The position numbers were made by a program, and so were the translations under genes. The notes below the pieces were generated by a model. That model ran no database searches. It saw only the letters and a program-made list of their open reading frames with translations, and was not told where the DNA came from. Shown one piece after another: positions 16,490 through 25,263 of a DNA stretch of 47,183 nucleotides. Source of the DNA: an uncultured Prevotellaceae bacterium (lineage in GTDB: Bacteria > Bacteroidota > Bacteroidia > Bacteroidales > Bacteroidaceae); NCBI GenBank assembly GCA_902767045.1, contig CACXFT010000054.1:1-47183 (forward strand), given 5' to 3'. Position 1 is the stretch's first letter. Each line of letters starts with the position of its first letter.

Positions 16490-17566
16490 TTATAATTTAG
16501 CATGTTTATTGGCAAGGAAATTATCTAAAATAACCATCGCTGCCATGGCTTCAACGATGGGAACGGCTCTTGGAAGCACGCAAGGGTCGTGCCGGCCCTG
16601 TGCTTTGAAAGTGGTTGGTTTTCCGTCTGTGTTTATGGTCTGTTGGTCTTTTAAAATGGTAGCAACCGGTTTAAAGGCCACTCTAAAATAGATGTCTTGT
16701 CCGTTGCTGATGCCTCCTTGTATGCCTCCCGAATGATTGGTCTTCGTCGATACACTCTGGTTGTTTGAAGTGAAAATATCGTTTTGTTCGCTTCCTTTTG
16801 AGTTTACGCAATCGAATCCCTCCCCATATTCAAACCCTTTGGCAGCATTGATGCTGAGCATGGCAGCAGCCAACTGTGCATGAAGCTTTCCAAATTCCGG
16901 GTCGCCAAGTCCGGCGGGGCATCCTTTTACCACACAGGTGATAATTCCCCCAATGGTGTCGCCTTCAGCTTTCACTTGTTTTATCAGTTGCTCCATTTGT
17001 ATGGCTTTTTCAGCATCGGGACATCTCACGGCGTTCTTTTCGCTTATGCTAAGGTCGTAGCGGCTGTAGTCTCGGTCTATAGCAATGTTGCCCACTTGTG
17101 AGGTGAAGGCATGAATGGTTATTCCCAACTGTTTGATGGCAAGTTTTGCCAATGCACCGGCCACAACCCTGCTGATGGTGATGCGGGCCGAAGAGCGTCC
17201 GCCCCCACGGTGGTCACGCTCTCCATACTTGGTGAAGTAGGTGAAATCGGCATGCGACGGGCGAAAAAGGTCGCGCATGTTGTCGTAGTCGGTTGAGTGT
17301 TGGTTGGTGTTGCGCACGATAAACCCGATGGGACATCCGGTGGAGCGCCCGTTGAAGATACCGCTGAGCAGTTCCACCCGGTCGGCTTCGTTGCGGCTGG
17401 TTGTAATGTTGCTTTGTCCTGGTCGGCGACGGTTCAGTTCTTTCTGAATGAAATCGGTGTCTATCTCAATGCCGGCAGGCATACCGTCAACCACACCGCC
17501 AATGGCATCTCCATGGCTTTCGCCGAAGGTGGTAAGGGTGAATATTTTGCCAAAAGTGTTGCTCAT
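16490..17566 (-). CDS. aroC: Chorismate synthase
   Basis: Final step of the shikimate pathway: EPSP to chorismate with reduced FMN. Family motifs are visible: [18 protein letters not shown] near the N-terminus, [17 protein letters not shown], and the C-terminal [18 protein letters not shown]. The length of 358 aa is normal. It lies 12 bp downstream of slyD and is probably its operon partner. The transcript may end at the palindrome near 16324. Confidence 0.97.
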   Translation of the reverse strand: MSNTFGKIFTLTTFGESHGDAIGGVVDGMPAGIEIDTDFIQKELNRRRPGQSNITTSRNEADRVELLSGIFNGRSTGCPIGFIVRNTNQHSTDYDNMRDLFRPSHADFTYFTKYGERDHRGGGRSSARITISRVVAGALAKLAIKQLGITIHAFTSQVGNIAIDRDYSRYDLSISEKNAVRCPDAEKAIQMEQLIKQVKAEGDTIGGIITCVVKGCPAGLGDPEFGKLHAQLAAAMLSINAAKGFEYGEGFDCVNSKGSEQNDIFTSNNQSVSTKTNHSGGIQGGISNGQDIYFRVAFKPVATILKDQQTINTDGKPTTFKAQGRHDPCVLPRAVPIVEAMAAMVILDNFLANKHAKL

Positions 17567-17578
17567 CTTTTGCAGGGT

Positions 17579-18226
17579 TTAATGATTGTGGCAGCCTTCG
17601 CCATGTCTTCCGCAGCAATCGCCTTCGCCATGTTTTCCGCAGCAATCGCCTTCGCCATGTTTTCCGCAGCAATCGCCGCCTTCTTCTTCATTTCTGCAAC
17701 CTCCGCAGCTGCCGCATCCGCCGCAACCTCCGCTGAGCATTTTAATCAGGTGGTGCACTTCGTGTTCGGTGGCCAGTCGGCTTTCTGTTACCACACCTTT
17801 GTATCTGAGTTGTTTGCCGGCCAGCGGGTGGTTCAGGTCAATCACCACAGCGTTATCGTTCACTTCCAGCACCGTTCCCCAGAACCGGTCGCCCTCTTCG
17901 TTTTGCAAGGGGATGGTAGCGTCTTTGAATATATGTTCGTAGTCGAACCGACCATCCTCTTGCATAAAATCCTTTCGGTCGATGTTCACCACGCGCTTTT
18001 CGTCATAGTTTCCAAATGCCTGTTCAACGGAAAGTGTAAAGTCGAATTCATCTCCCATGTTGAGCCGTTCGGTCTGTTTTTCAAAGTCATCGAGCATCAG
18101 TCCAAATCCACTGATAAAGCCGAAAGGCTTCTCGGCAGTGGTTTTTTCAATGAGGTGCTGTTCGTTGTTTTCAATGGCAAACAGTTCGTAAGCCAAGGCA
18201 ATGTACTTGTGTTCAATGTTACTCAT
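17579..18226 (-). CDS. slyD: SlyD-type FKBP peptidyl-prolyl isomerase with repeated Cys/His tail
   Basis: A peptidyl-prolyl cis-trans isomerase and chaperone of the SlyD group. The FKBP part is residues 1-65 and 135-160, with the insert-in-flap domain between them (AFGNYDEKRVVNIDRKDF). The C-terminus is metal-binding: GGCGGCGSCGGC, then a nine-residue unit (DCCGKHGEG) repeated three times and a final CHNH. It is encoded by near-identical 27-bp repeats at 17594-17674. Such tails bind Ni, Zn or Cu; no hydrogenase genes are nearby, so metal storage or zinc handling is inferred. The repeat number is likely variable between strains. Its promoter lies near 18256 and aroC follows. Confidence 0.92.
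   Translation of the reverse strand: MSNIEHKYIALAYELFAIENNEQHLIEKTTAEKPFGFISGFGLMLDDFEKQTERLNMGDEFDFTLSVEQAFGNYDEKRVVNIDRKDFMQEDGRFDYEHIFKDATIPLQNEEGDRFWGTVLEVNDNAVVIDLNHPLAGKQLRYKGVVTESRLATEHEVHHLIKMLSGGCGGCGSCGGCRNEEEGGDCCGKHGEGDCCGKHGEGDCCGRHGEGCHNH
17594..17674 (-). repeat. slyD: Three 27-bp in-frame tandem repeats in slyD
   Basis: Units at 17594-17620, 17621-17647 and 17648-17674 are nearly identical and encode the Cys-Cys-Gly-Lys/Arg-His repeat of the SlyD tail. Confidence 0.9.
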
Positions 18227-18255
18227 TTTTGCGTTTTGTTGTATGTTACAAAATG

Positions 18256-18263
18256 CAAAGGTA
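18256..18263 (-). promoter_or_regulatory. slyD: -7 element of slyD-aroC
   Basis: The minus strand reads TACCTTTG, ~30 bp before the slyD ATG. The 18227-18575 gap also contains an AT-rich imperfect palindrome around 18311-18340. Confidence 0.5.
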
Positions 18264-18426
18264 CAAATAAAAAAGCAGAAAACGGTTATAGAGTGAATGA
18301 AAAAGTTGTTATATATATAATGTAATACATTATTATATAAAAGGAATTAATTGTTTCATGTTGAAAGCTTAGGGTTTGATTTAGGTCAAGATTTGGGCTG
18401 TTAACGCAAACAATTTTACGAAAAGC

Positions 18427-18457
18427 TTGTTCGGTGTTGAAATATGCCTTACCTTTG
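18427..18457 (+). promoter_or_regulatory. Promoter of the small exported protein
   Basis: TTG at 18427-18429 and TACCTTTG at 18450-18457, 20 bp apart. The leader is ~115 nt and contains a 14-codon open frame at 18519-18563. Confidence 0.55.
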
Positions 18458-18581
18458 CATCGTCAAAAAGACAAAAGGATAACAAAAAGTAAAACACAGA
18501 AAGGGCCGTGAGGTTCAGATGCCCATCGGAGTTGTTCATTCAGCTTTGTTTGGGAAAAGTTAAAAGAAAGGAAAAATGATT

Positions 18582-18962
18582 ATGAAAAAGATTGTTTTAA
18601 CACTTGTAGCTATGCTTAGTATGACTTTTGCATACGCTGAGAATGAAAATGTGAATGTAGTGAACGATGTGAAGGCTTACGACATGAGCTTGAATTATAA
18701 AAGACTGGCTGTTTGCCTGGGCCTGAATCTCGATCAGATGGAAGCTGTGGAAGATATCCACCAGACTTTCTGCGCCGAGATGATGAATGCCTCCACTGCA
18801 TCAAAAGATGAAAAGGGCGAGATGGTTCGCAGCGCCGTGAAGAAGGACCTCACCTACATGCGCTATGTGCTCGACGACAAGCAGTTCCGCAAGTATCAGA
18901 CTCTTCTGAATGTAACCTTCAACAACCGCGGACTCAATCAGTACTTCTCTTCAAACAAATAA
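18582..18962 (+). CDS. Small exported protein of unknown function
   Basis: A 126-aa protein with a clear signal peptide (KKIVLTLVAMLSMTFAYA, cut after about residue 20). A helical mature part follows (NYKRLAVCLGLNLDQMEAVEDIHQ, then KDLTYMRYVLDDKQFRKYQTLLNVT). I do not recognise a named family. The pattern of a periplasmic four-helix protein with a late DKQFRKYQTLL motif recalls Spy/CpxP-like small stress proteins, a loose analogy. It has its own promoter, a long leader and a very strong terminator, so it is monocistronic and probably well expressed. An ATG six bases upstream (18576) is an alternative start. Confidence 0.8.
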   Translation: MKKIVLTLVAMLSMTFAYAENENVNVVNDVKAYDMSLNYKRLAVCLGLNLDQMEAVEDIHQTFCAEMMNASTASKDEKGEMVRSAVKKDLTYMRYVLDDKQFRKYQTLLNVTFNNRGLNQYFSSNK

Positions 18963-19020
18963 AAAAGGAAAAAAGTTAGAAAGTTAGTAATTTCGTTAGG
19001 TAATTCATAGTTTTAGGTAG

Positions 19021-19062
19021 CAGCAGGACAACTCTTTTAGAGCATGTCCTGCTGTTTTTTTT
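19021..19062 (+). terminator. Strong rho-independent terminator
   Basis: CAGCAGGACA (19021-19030) pairs with TGTCCTGCTG (19045-19054), followed by eight Ts. It ends the small exported gene and excludes the 19044 open-frame start for the next gene. Confidence 0.88.
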
Positions 19063-19124
19063 GGCTGTTTCATTTTTTTTTTGTTATTTTGCGTTCTGTA
19101 ATCCTTGTTATAGAACAATTTCCA

Positions 19125-21317
19125 ATGAAGCGGCTGTTACAGTTTTTCATATTCACAGCAATCGTTCAGTTGGCATATAGCCAAAACGGAATTGAGAGCA
19201 AGCTTTCGCCCATGTTGCGCCGGCTTGTTCATTTGCGCGATGCGCGAGAGCGCCATGCACCAGTCGCTTTGATGCCTCGCAACCATGATGTTTGCGCTTT
19301 TGTTCGCGCTGAGGGCGATGCCGCCGCAGTGCTGGCCTCGCACGGATGCCGTGAGCTTGCACGGGTAGGGGGAATCTCCATTGCCAATATACCCTCTGAC
19401 CGATTGACCGAGTTGGCTGCTGACCCGCTTGTGCTGCGTATTGAAGCTGAGCGCGGCAAGCAGATTACCATGGATTCTACCGCCCTTCACCTCAATGCCT
19501 TGCCTGCCTATGCAGGCGAAGGCTTGCCCCAGGCCTACACCGGCAAGGGTGTTGTTATGGGCATCATGGACTTAGGGTTCGACCTTACTCACCCCAACTT
19601 CTTCGATTCCACCGGCACCCACTATCGCATACGTCGGCTGTGGGACCAGCTCTCGCGCGATACCCTTGAAAGCGCTTTCTTTGTTGGGCGCGACTATACC
19701 ACTCAAGCCGACCTACTGCAGTTGGGTTGCTCCTACGACGGCCGAACCCAAACCCACGGAACCCATACCGCTGGAATTGCAGCCGGCAGCGGCTTCAACT
19801 CGCCTTACCGGGGCATGGCTTTTGAAAGCGACCTGTGTTTGGTGGCCAATGCCACGTCGAATAATGCCGCACTCATACCCGAAGAGCTGATGTATCGCTA
19901 CACCTATGCCACCGATGCGCTTGGTTTTAAATATATTTTCGACTATGCCCAATCGGTGGGAAAACCATGCGTCATCTCGTTTAGCGAAGGGGGTATTCAA
20001 GATTTCTTCGGCTACGATCAGCTTTATTATCAGATGCTCGACAGCCTTGTGGGGCCAGGCAGAATTATTGTGTCGTCGGCAGGCAATACCGGTCATATTA
20101 AAACTTATTTCCACAAAGCAGCCGATACCCCGTCGATGGGAACGTTCATGTATAACTCCACCGACCATGTGGGAGCGTTCCTCAAGTCGTGCGATGCGTT
20201 CACCATTCGCACGGTGGTCTATTCTGAACACCCCGACACGTTCTGCATTTCAACCCAACAAGTGCTCGAAGCCGAAGACAGCAGCTTTGTTGATACGCTG
20301 CTGGTTGGTGATGTGCCGTATGTGTTTTATGTAGATGCCTACCCCTCCTGCTATAATCCCCAGGAAATGGTTTACGACATGGTGGTATGGTCTTTTGGCC
20401 AAGTTGGTAGAGACCGGGCCGTGTCGATAGAGTTGCTGGGCAATGCCGATGTGGAGTTCTATCGTTCTTCAGGCTATCTAACCCGAAACAACCTTAATCC
20501 CCAGCTCGATGCCGGCATTTCATATTGCAACATCAATTCGCCATCCAGTGCTCCAGGTGTTATTTGTGTGGGTGCCACCAGCTATCGCACCCATTTCTAT
20601 AACTACCTTGGACAGTTGCATGTATATAATCAGGGCACCAATGGGCAGCGAGGCAACTATTCGTCGGTGGGTCCCACTTTCGACGGACGAATCAAGCCCG
20701 ACGTGATGGCACCTGGCACCAACATCGTTTCGTCTTACAGCAGTTACTATTTAGAAAACAACCCCAATGCCAACGACATTGGCAGCGATGTGGAACATTT
20801 CCAATGGAACGGGCGCACCTACGCATGGAACAGCAATGCCGGCACGTCAATGGCTTCTCCTGCTCTTGGCGGAGCAGTGGCATTGTGGTTGCAGGCCAAC
20901 CCGCTGCTCACCCCTGAAGACGTTCTGTCTGTTTTCAGTCGCACATGCAAGCATTACGACCCCACACTAACATATCCCAATAATTATTATGGCTATGGCG
21001 AGGTGGACGTTTATCGCGGCCTGCTCGACATATTGAATATCACGTCGGTTGATGGCATCACTCAACACCAACCCATGCAGGTGAGCATAGTGCCCACGTC
21101 GGCCGGCCATTTGCTGCTTCATTTCGAACAGCCACCCATAGCTGGTTTCAGCGTTCGCCTCTATACAACAGCAGGCACCTGTGTTGCCGAACATCGGCTC
21201 GCTGCCGGGCAAACCCACTACCAGGTGAGCACCGGCGGGGTGGGGAAGGGTGTGTATGTGGTGCAGGTTACCACCGCCGATGCTGCCACCACTGGGTCTA
21301 CCCTTGTTCGGTGGTGA
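19125..21317 (+). CDS. Subtilisin-like S8 serine protease, secreted, T9SS-like C-terminus
   Basis: Signal peptide (MKRLLQFFIFTAIVQLAYS) and an N-terminal prodomain of about 110 residues precede the S8 domain. The catalytic triad is Asp149 in GIMDLGFD, His211 in THGTHTAG and Ser575 in GTSMASP. The oxyanion Asn is probably that in SSAGNTGH. About 250 residues separate the Asn and Ser regions, a lectin-like insertion seen in Bacteroidetes S8 proteases. The last ~75 residues form a beta domain ending GKGVYVVQV...STLVRW, consistent with a type IX sorting domain. The start at ATG 19125 gives 730 aa; the longer frame begins inside the preceding terminator. Likely a surface or extracellular protease for peptide nutrition. 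Confidence 0.88.
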   Translation: MKRLLQFFIFTAIVQLAYSQNGIESKLSPMLRRLVHLRDARERHAPVALMPRNHDVCAFVRAEGDAAAVLASHGCRELARVGGISIANIPSDRLTELAADPLVLRIEAERGKQITMDSTALHLNALPAYAGEGLPQAYTGKGVVMGIMDLGFDLTHPNFFDSTGTHYRIRRLWDQLSRDTLESAFFVGRDYTTQADLLQLGCSYDGRTQTHGTHTAGIAAGSGFNSPYRGMAFESDLCLVANATSNNAALIPEELMYRYTYATDALGFKYIFDYAQSVGKPCVISFSEGGIQDFFGYDQLYYQMLDSLVGPGRIIVSSAGNTGHIKTYFHKAADTPSMGTFMYNSTDHVGAFLKSCDAFTIRTVVYSEHPDTFCISTQQVLEAEDSSFVDTLLVGDVPYVFYVDAYPSCYNPQEMVYDMVVWSFGQVGRDRAVSIELLGNADVEFYRSSGYLTRNNLNPQLDAGISYCNINSPSSAPGVICVGATSYRTHFYNYLGQLHVYNQGTNGQRGNYSSVGPTFDGRIKPDVMAPGTNIVSSYSSYYLENNPNANDIGSDVEHFQWNGRTYAWNSNAGTSMASPALGGAVALWLQANPLLTPEDVLSVFSRTCKHYDPTLTYPNNYYGYGEVDVYRGLLDILNITSVDGITQHQPMQVSIVPTSAGHLLLHFEQPPIAGFSVRLYTTAGTCVAEHRLAAGQTHYQVSTGGVGKGVYVVQVTTADAATTGSTLVRW

Positions 21318-21368
21318 GGGTGAGTGACTTTTAAAACTTCAGAAGAATTAAATGATTAACATAAAAAA

Positions 21369-22316
21369 ATGAAAAGAATTAAAATTTGTTTGATGGCACT
21401 TGTTGTTGCACTGGTAGCAGCATCGTGCGGAACGTCGCGTGTGGTTCCCATCACAGGGCGCACGCAAAATCTTATGGTGAGCGATGCAGAGATTCTCTCA
21501 CTCAGCTCCCAAGAATACACCAAATACATGCAGGCGGCCAAAAAGTCTACCAACTCGGCCAACACTGCCATGGTGCGACGTGTGGGACAGCGGCTGGCTT
21601 CGGCCGTGGAGACCTATCTGAAAGAGAAAGGCTATCAAAGCGAACTCAGTCAGTATCAGTGGGAGTTCAACCTGGTGCAAGACCAGAACGTGAACGCTTT
21701 CTGCATGCCCGGTGGCAAGATTGTTGTCTACGAAGGTTTGTTGCCCGTTACGCAAGACGAGGCCTCGCTTGCCATTGTGCTTGGCCACGAGATAGCCCAT
21801 GCCGTGGCTAAACACTCGGCCGAGCAAATGTCGAATCAAATCAAGCAACAATATGGCACCCAGGTGCTTGGCGGTGTGATGCAGGCAGCCGGCGTGAGCG
21901 ATGGTGTAACCGGTTTGGCACAGAACGTTATCCAGTCGGGGTTCAAATTCCGCAACCTGAAGTATTCGCGCGACCACGAAACCGAAGCCGACCACATGGG
22001 ACTCATTTTTGCAGCCATGGCCGGCTACGACCCCCATGTGGCAGTCACTTTCTGGCAGCGCATGGCAGCAGCCAGTGGCGGCGGCAACCAGAGCGACATC
22101 TTCAGCGACCACCCTTCGGATGCCAAGCGCATTGCGGCCATACAAAATGATCTGCCCGAAGCGCTCACCTACTACAAACCGGTGGCTTCCACATCTCAGT
22201 CGACATCTTCTTCTAAGAAAAGTTCCACGGCCAAAAAGAAAACCTCTTCGGCAACTAAAAGTTCTTCTTCAAAGAAATCAGGAACAGGATTCAAACTTAC
22301 ACCAGTAAAGAAATAA
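21369..22316 (+). CDS. M48 family metalloprotease, lipoprotein
   Basis: A periplasm-facing lipoprotein: the signal ends in a lipobox (AASC, Cys20). The zinc site is HEIAH (His140, Glu141, His144) with the third ligand in HETEAD (Glu205...Asp209). It resembles LoiP/BepA proteases that handle misfolded outer-membrane proteins. Core domain residues are about 60-260, followed by a Ser/Lys-rich low-complexity tail (SSSKKSSTAKKKTSS) of ~50 residues, which may contact the wall or membrane. It lies 10 bp before the NfeD-like gene, suggesting an envelope quality-control cluster with NfeD and SPFH. Length is 315 aa. Confidence 0.92.
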   Translation: MKRIKICLMALVVALVAASCGTSRVVPITGRTQNLMVSDAEILSLSSQEYTKYMQAAKKSTNSANTAMVRRVGQRLASAVETYLKEKGYQSELSQYQWEFNLVQDQNVNAFCMPGGKIVVYEGLLPVTQDEASLAIVLGHEIAHAVAKHSAEQMSNQIKQQYGTQVLGGVMQAAGVSDGVTGLAQNVIQSGFKFRNLKYSRDHETEADHMGLIFAAMAGYDPHVAVTFWQRMAAASGGGNQSDIFSDHPSDAKRIAAIQNDLPEALTYYKPVASTSQSTSSSKKSSTAKKKTSSATKSSSSKKSGTGFKLTPVKK

Positions 22317-22326
22317 TTATAACACT

Positions 22327-22785
22327 ATGATTGAGTTTTTAGCACAACACCTTTGGCAAATGTGGGCGGTGATAGCCGTTCTTTGCTTGATTTCAGAACT
22401 CACTTCAGGCGACTTCTTCATTTTCTGCTTCTCCATTGGGGCAGCCTGTGCTTCTGTGTGTGCAGCGTATGGAGCCAATTTCTATTGGCAGCTCTTCATT
22501 TTTGCTGTGTTCACTTTGGTGTGTATCTTCACGGTTCGCCCCGTTGCCTTGCGCTGGCTTCACCGCAACGACCAGCACAGGGTGAGCAATGCCGATGCTC
22601 TGATTGGCCGGCGCGGAAAAGTGGTTGAACCCATCGAAGCCAACGGCTATGGTCGTGTGGCCATCGATGGCGATGTGTGGAAAGCCCAGACAGCCGGCGA
22701 GCTGGCTGTTGCCGTGGGCCAATATGTGAAGGTGGTGTCACGCCAAAGCACCATCATCACCGTTGAACCGGAAATACTTCACTAA
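22327..22785 (+). CDS. NfeD family membrane protein
   Basis: A 152-aa short NfeD. Two to three TM helices cover residues 8-70 (MWAVIAVLCLISELTSGDFF, then WQLFIFAVFTLVCIFTV). A C-terminal OB-fold soluble domain follows (ADALIGRRGKVVEPIEANGYGRVAIDGDVWKA). NfeD proteins work with SPFH/stomatin proteins in membrane microdomains, and the SPFH gene follows here after 37 bp. No protease-type long NfeD is present. Confidence 0.9.
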   Translation: MIEFLAQHLWQMWAVIAVLCLISELTSGDFFIFCFSIGAACASVCAAYGANFYWQLFIFAVFTLVCIFTVRPVALRWLHRNDQHRVSNADALIGRRGKVVEPIEANGYGRVAIDGDVWKAQTAGELAVAVGQYVKVVSRQSTIITVEPEILH

Positions 22786-22822
22786 TTCTTTAATCCTAAA
22801 TTTTATAATAACAATCAACATT

Positions 22823-23776
22823 ATGGACTTCATGACTTATTTTCTGATAGCCATTATCATTTTAGTGGTTATCTTTGCAAAAAAGGCGCTTGTGATTATT
22901 CCTCAGAGTGAGACAAAGATTATTGAGCGACTGGGTCGCTATCATGCTACCCTCGAACCAGGTATCAACATCATCATTCCCTTTGTCGATGCCGCCAAGA
23001 GCATTGTTGTTTTGCAGCGTGGGCGCTATGCCTATAGCAATTCCATCGACCTGCGCGAACAGGTTTACGACTTCGACCGTCAGAATGTAATCACCAAGGA
23101 TAACATTCAAATGGAAATCAACGCGCTGCTCTATTTCCAGATTGTAGACCCCTTCAAGGCAGTGTACGAGATTTCGAACCTGCCCAATGCCATTGAAAAG
23201 CTTACACAAACAACGCTGCGTAACATCATTGGCGAACTGGAGCTTGACCAAACGCTCACTTCGCGCGACACCATCAACACCAAGCTGCGTGCCGTGCTCG
23301 ACGAAGCCACCGACAAGTGGGGTGTTAAGGTGAACCGTGTGGAGCTGCAAGACATTATCCCGCCACAGAGTGTGCTCACCGCCATGGAGAAACAGATGCA
23401 GGCCGAGCGAAACAAGCGTGCCGCCATTCTCACCAGCGAGGGTGAAAAGCAGTCGCAGATTTTGCAGTCGGAGGGCGAGAAGGCAGCCACCATCAACCGT
23501 GCCGAAGCCCAGAAACAGCAAGAGATTCTGCGTGCCGAGGGTGAGGCTCAGGCTCGCATTCGTGTGGCCGAGGCCGAAGCCAAAGCCATTGAGGTGATAA
23601 CAGAAGCCGTTGGCAAGTCTACCAACCCCGCCAACTACTTGCTGGCCCAGAAGTATATAGAAATGATGCGCGAGTTGGGCGAGGGCGACAAAACCAAGAC
23701 CGTTTACCTGCCCTACGAAGCCACCAACCTGTTGGGTTCCATTGGCGGCATCAAAGACCTTTTCAAGGCCGAATAG
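22823..23776 (+). CDS. SPFH/band 7 (stomatin-like, QmcA-type) membrane protein
   Basis: One N-terminal TM helix (MTYFLIAIIILVVIFA) is followed by the SPFH domain (VIIPQSETKIIERLGRYHATLEPGIN to about residue 190). A long helical Glu/Ala-rich region follows (EGEKQSQILQSEGEKAATI), which drives oligomerisation. It pairs with the upstream NfeD gene as in many bacteria. I use ATG 22823 (317 aa); the open frame reaches back into nfeD at 22763, but the added residues are not family-like. A long palindrome follows and probably ends transcription. Confidence 0.93.
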   Translation: MDFMTYFLIAIIILVVIFAKKALVIIPQSETKIIERLGRYHATLEPGINIIIPFVDAAKSIVVLQRGRYAYSNSIDLREQVYDFDRQNVITKDNIQMEINALLYFQIVDPFKAVYEISNLPNAIEKLTQTTLRNIIGELELDQTLTSRDTINTKLRAVLDEATDKWGVKVNRVELQDIIPPQSVLTAMEKQMQAERNKRAAILTSEGEKQSQILQSEGEKAATINRAEAQKQQEILRAEGEAQARIRVAEAEAKAIEVITEAVGKSTNPANYLLAQKYIEMMRELGEGDKTKTVYLPYEATNLLGSIGGIKDLFKAE

Positions 23777-23782
23777 CTGGTA

Positions 23783-23845
23783 GTTACACGAACCACCCCT
23801 AACCCCTACTTTATGAAAGGAGGGGTTAGGGGTGGTTCGTGTAAC
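23783..23845. terminator. Long palindrome (25-bp arms) between convergent genes
   Basis: Perfect 25-bp arms at 23783-23807 and 23821-23845, 13-nt loop. The arm starts GTTACACGAACCACCCCTAA. It is a bidirectional terminator or REP-like element. A diverged extra left-arm copy lies at 23931-23959, overlapping the GH53 stop codon. Confidence 0.8.
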
Positions 23846-23948
23846 TTCATGCAAGCTTGTTGTTCCATTTTCCGCAACTACAAATGGAGATTCTTTTTGG
23901 GTATATCATTTTTATATAACGAGGCGTAAAGTTACACGAGCCACTCTT

Positions 23949-25139
23949 TTAACCCCTCCTTATAATTTTGATGGTTTTGTTTCCTTGTTTTCTCACCACC
24001 ACTTTTCCGTTCGGTTGGTTCAGCTTGCGCCCTTGCAGGTCGAACCAGCTAATGGCTTCTATGGCATTGCCGGCTTGCTTCAGGTTTTCAATGCCGCTTG
24101 TTTCGTCTTTAAACACTTTCAGAGCTTTGCTTGGTTTGCCGCTGTTGGTGAAAGCTCCCTTGTCGTAGGCATTCCACCCCCATGTGGTGTAGGCCGCAGG
24201 TTTCCACGAACCATACACCTCCGGCTCCCAATAGAAGATGCCAGCACATTGCGTAAGGTTCTCTGTTTTGCTGAAGAGGTCGGCCATCACATTAGCTGCG
24301 CGGTCTTCGTCCCAAGCCGAATAGCCCGTTTCCACAATCATCACCGGCACGCCAAAAGTGTTGCCCAAGCTTTTAATGTTGTTGGCCGTTTTGGTGTTGT
24401 CGGAGCTCCAGTTGGTCCAGTCGGGATAGTGCGAAAGGCCAATCATGTCGAACTTCCCGCCATACAGTTTGAAAGCGTTAAAGAACCAGGCATTGTCTTC
24501 CGGTGCACGGTCAATGTGCACAATCACCATCGCATTGGGCAGCACACTCTTCACCGCCTCATAGCCGGCATTGCTCAAGGCGATATATCCGTTCCAGGTT
24601 GCCGCCCCTGTTTTGTTCCAGTCTATTTTTCCTTCGTTGAACACCATTCCCGTTCGGGTTTCGTTGCCCACCTGCACCCACAGCGGTTCTATGCCTTCGT
24701 TTTTCAGTGCCGTGAGCACGTCGGTGGTGTGGTTGGCAACAGCCGTTTTCAGCTGTTCCATGTTGTAGCTGCTCCATGCCGAAGGCTTGTATTGTTGTCC
24801 GGGGTCGGCAAAGCGGTCGCTGTAGTGAAAGTCTATGAGCACGTTCATTCCCTGAGCCTTTGCCCTTTTCGCCTTTGCCACCACATCGGCTTTATTGCAC
24901 CAAGGTCCGTACACGTTTTCGGGGTTCACCCACACGCGCAGTCGAACAGCATTCAGTCCGGTTTGCTGCAGCAGGGCGAAAAGTTCTGTTTCGGTGCCAT
25001 TGTCGTTGTAGAACTTTTTGCCGTCGTTTTCCATTTCCGTGCACCAGCTCACGTCGGCCCCGCGTGCAAATGTTGTTTGAGCGTTAGCCTGTGAAAGCAA
25101 GAGCAGTGTGCATAGTGTAGTAAAGAATCTTTTCATCAT
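23949..25139 (-). CDS. Glycoside hydrolase family 53 endo-beta-1,4-galactanase, exported
   Basis: Cleaves beta-1,4-galactan side chains of pectin. A signal peptide covers residues 1-20 (TLLLLSQANA). The GH53 (clan A) barrel spans about residues 24-345, with acid/base Glu160 in WVQVGNET and nucleophile Glu270 in MIVETGYS. The WEPEVYG loop is also typical. The last ~40 residues (ISWFDLQGRKLNQPNGKVVVR) resemble a type IX-like C-terminal sorting domain, so the enzyme may be surface exposed. Length is 396 aa. It stands alone with its own -7 element near 25171, outside any visible SusCD locus. Together with GH43 it points to pectin side-chain use. Confidence 0.93.
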   Translation of the reverse strand: MMKRFFTTLCTLLLLSQANAQTTFARGADVSWCTEMENDGKKFYNDNGTETELFALLQQTGLNAVRLRVWVNPENVYGPWCNKADVVAKAKRAKAQGMNVLIDFHYSDRFADPGQQYKPSAWSSYNMEQLKTAVANHTTDVLTALKNEGIEPLWVQVGNETRTGMVFNEGKIDWNKTGAATWNGYIALSNAGYEAVKSVLPNAMVIVHIDRAPEDNAWFFNAFKLYGGKFDMIGLSHYPDWTNWSSDNTKTANNIKSLGNTFGVPVMIVETGYSAWDEDRAANVMADLFSKTENLTQCAGIFYWEPEVYGSWKPAAYTTWGWNAYDKGAFTNSGKPSKALKVFKDETSGIENLKQAGNAIEAISWFDLQGRKLNQPNGKVVVRKQGNKTIKIIRRG

Positions 25140-25170
25140 GTTTATTGTTTTAGTTATTTCGTTCGATGCG

Positions 25171-25178
25171 CAAAATTA
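25171..25178 (-). promoter_or_regulatory. -7 element of the GH53 gene
   Basis: The minus strand reads TAATTTTG, ~32 bp before the ATG. Confidence 0.45.
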
Positions 25179-25227
25179 CAAAGAAAATCCGAAACGCGCT
25201 TAAAAATCAAGATAATTTCAGCAACCC

Positions 25228-25258
25228 TTTGTGCTTTCCCGCAAAATGTGTATCTTTG
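25228..25258 (+). promoter_or_regulatory. rmuC: Consensus promoter of rmuC
   Basis: TTTG (25228-25231), 19 bp, TATCTTTG (25251-25258): a full match to the Bacteroidetes consensus. The ATG lies five bases later, so the mRNA is probably leaderless. Confidence 0.72.
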
Positions 25259-25263
25259 CCAGC

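Noticed and set aside
17297-18325. 342-aa open frame antisense to aroC and slyD
   Set aside because: Its repeated Ala/Phe segment is the reverse of the SlyD 27-bp repeats; both overlapped genes are certain.
18519-18563. 14-codon open frame in the leader of the small exported gene
   Set aside because: Too short and of unremarkable composition to support as a gene; mentioned only in the promoter entry.
22862-23854. 330-aa open frame antisense to the SPFH gene
   Set aside because: Shadow frame of a well-defined family member.
23832-25094. 420-aa open frame antisense to the GH53 gene
   Set aside because: It covers a gene with signal peptide and catalytic residues, and starts inside a palindrome arm; the translation looks like random His/Val-rich shadow sequence.
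13579-25139. Polysaccharide utilisation locus around GH43 and GH53
   Set aside because: The two enzymes are 10 kb apart, on opposite strands, with housekeeping genes between and no SusC/SusD or hybrid sensor.
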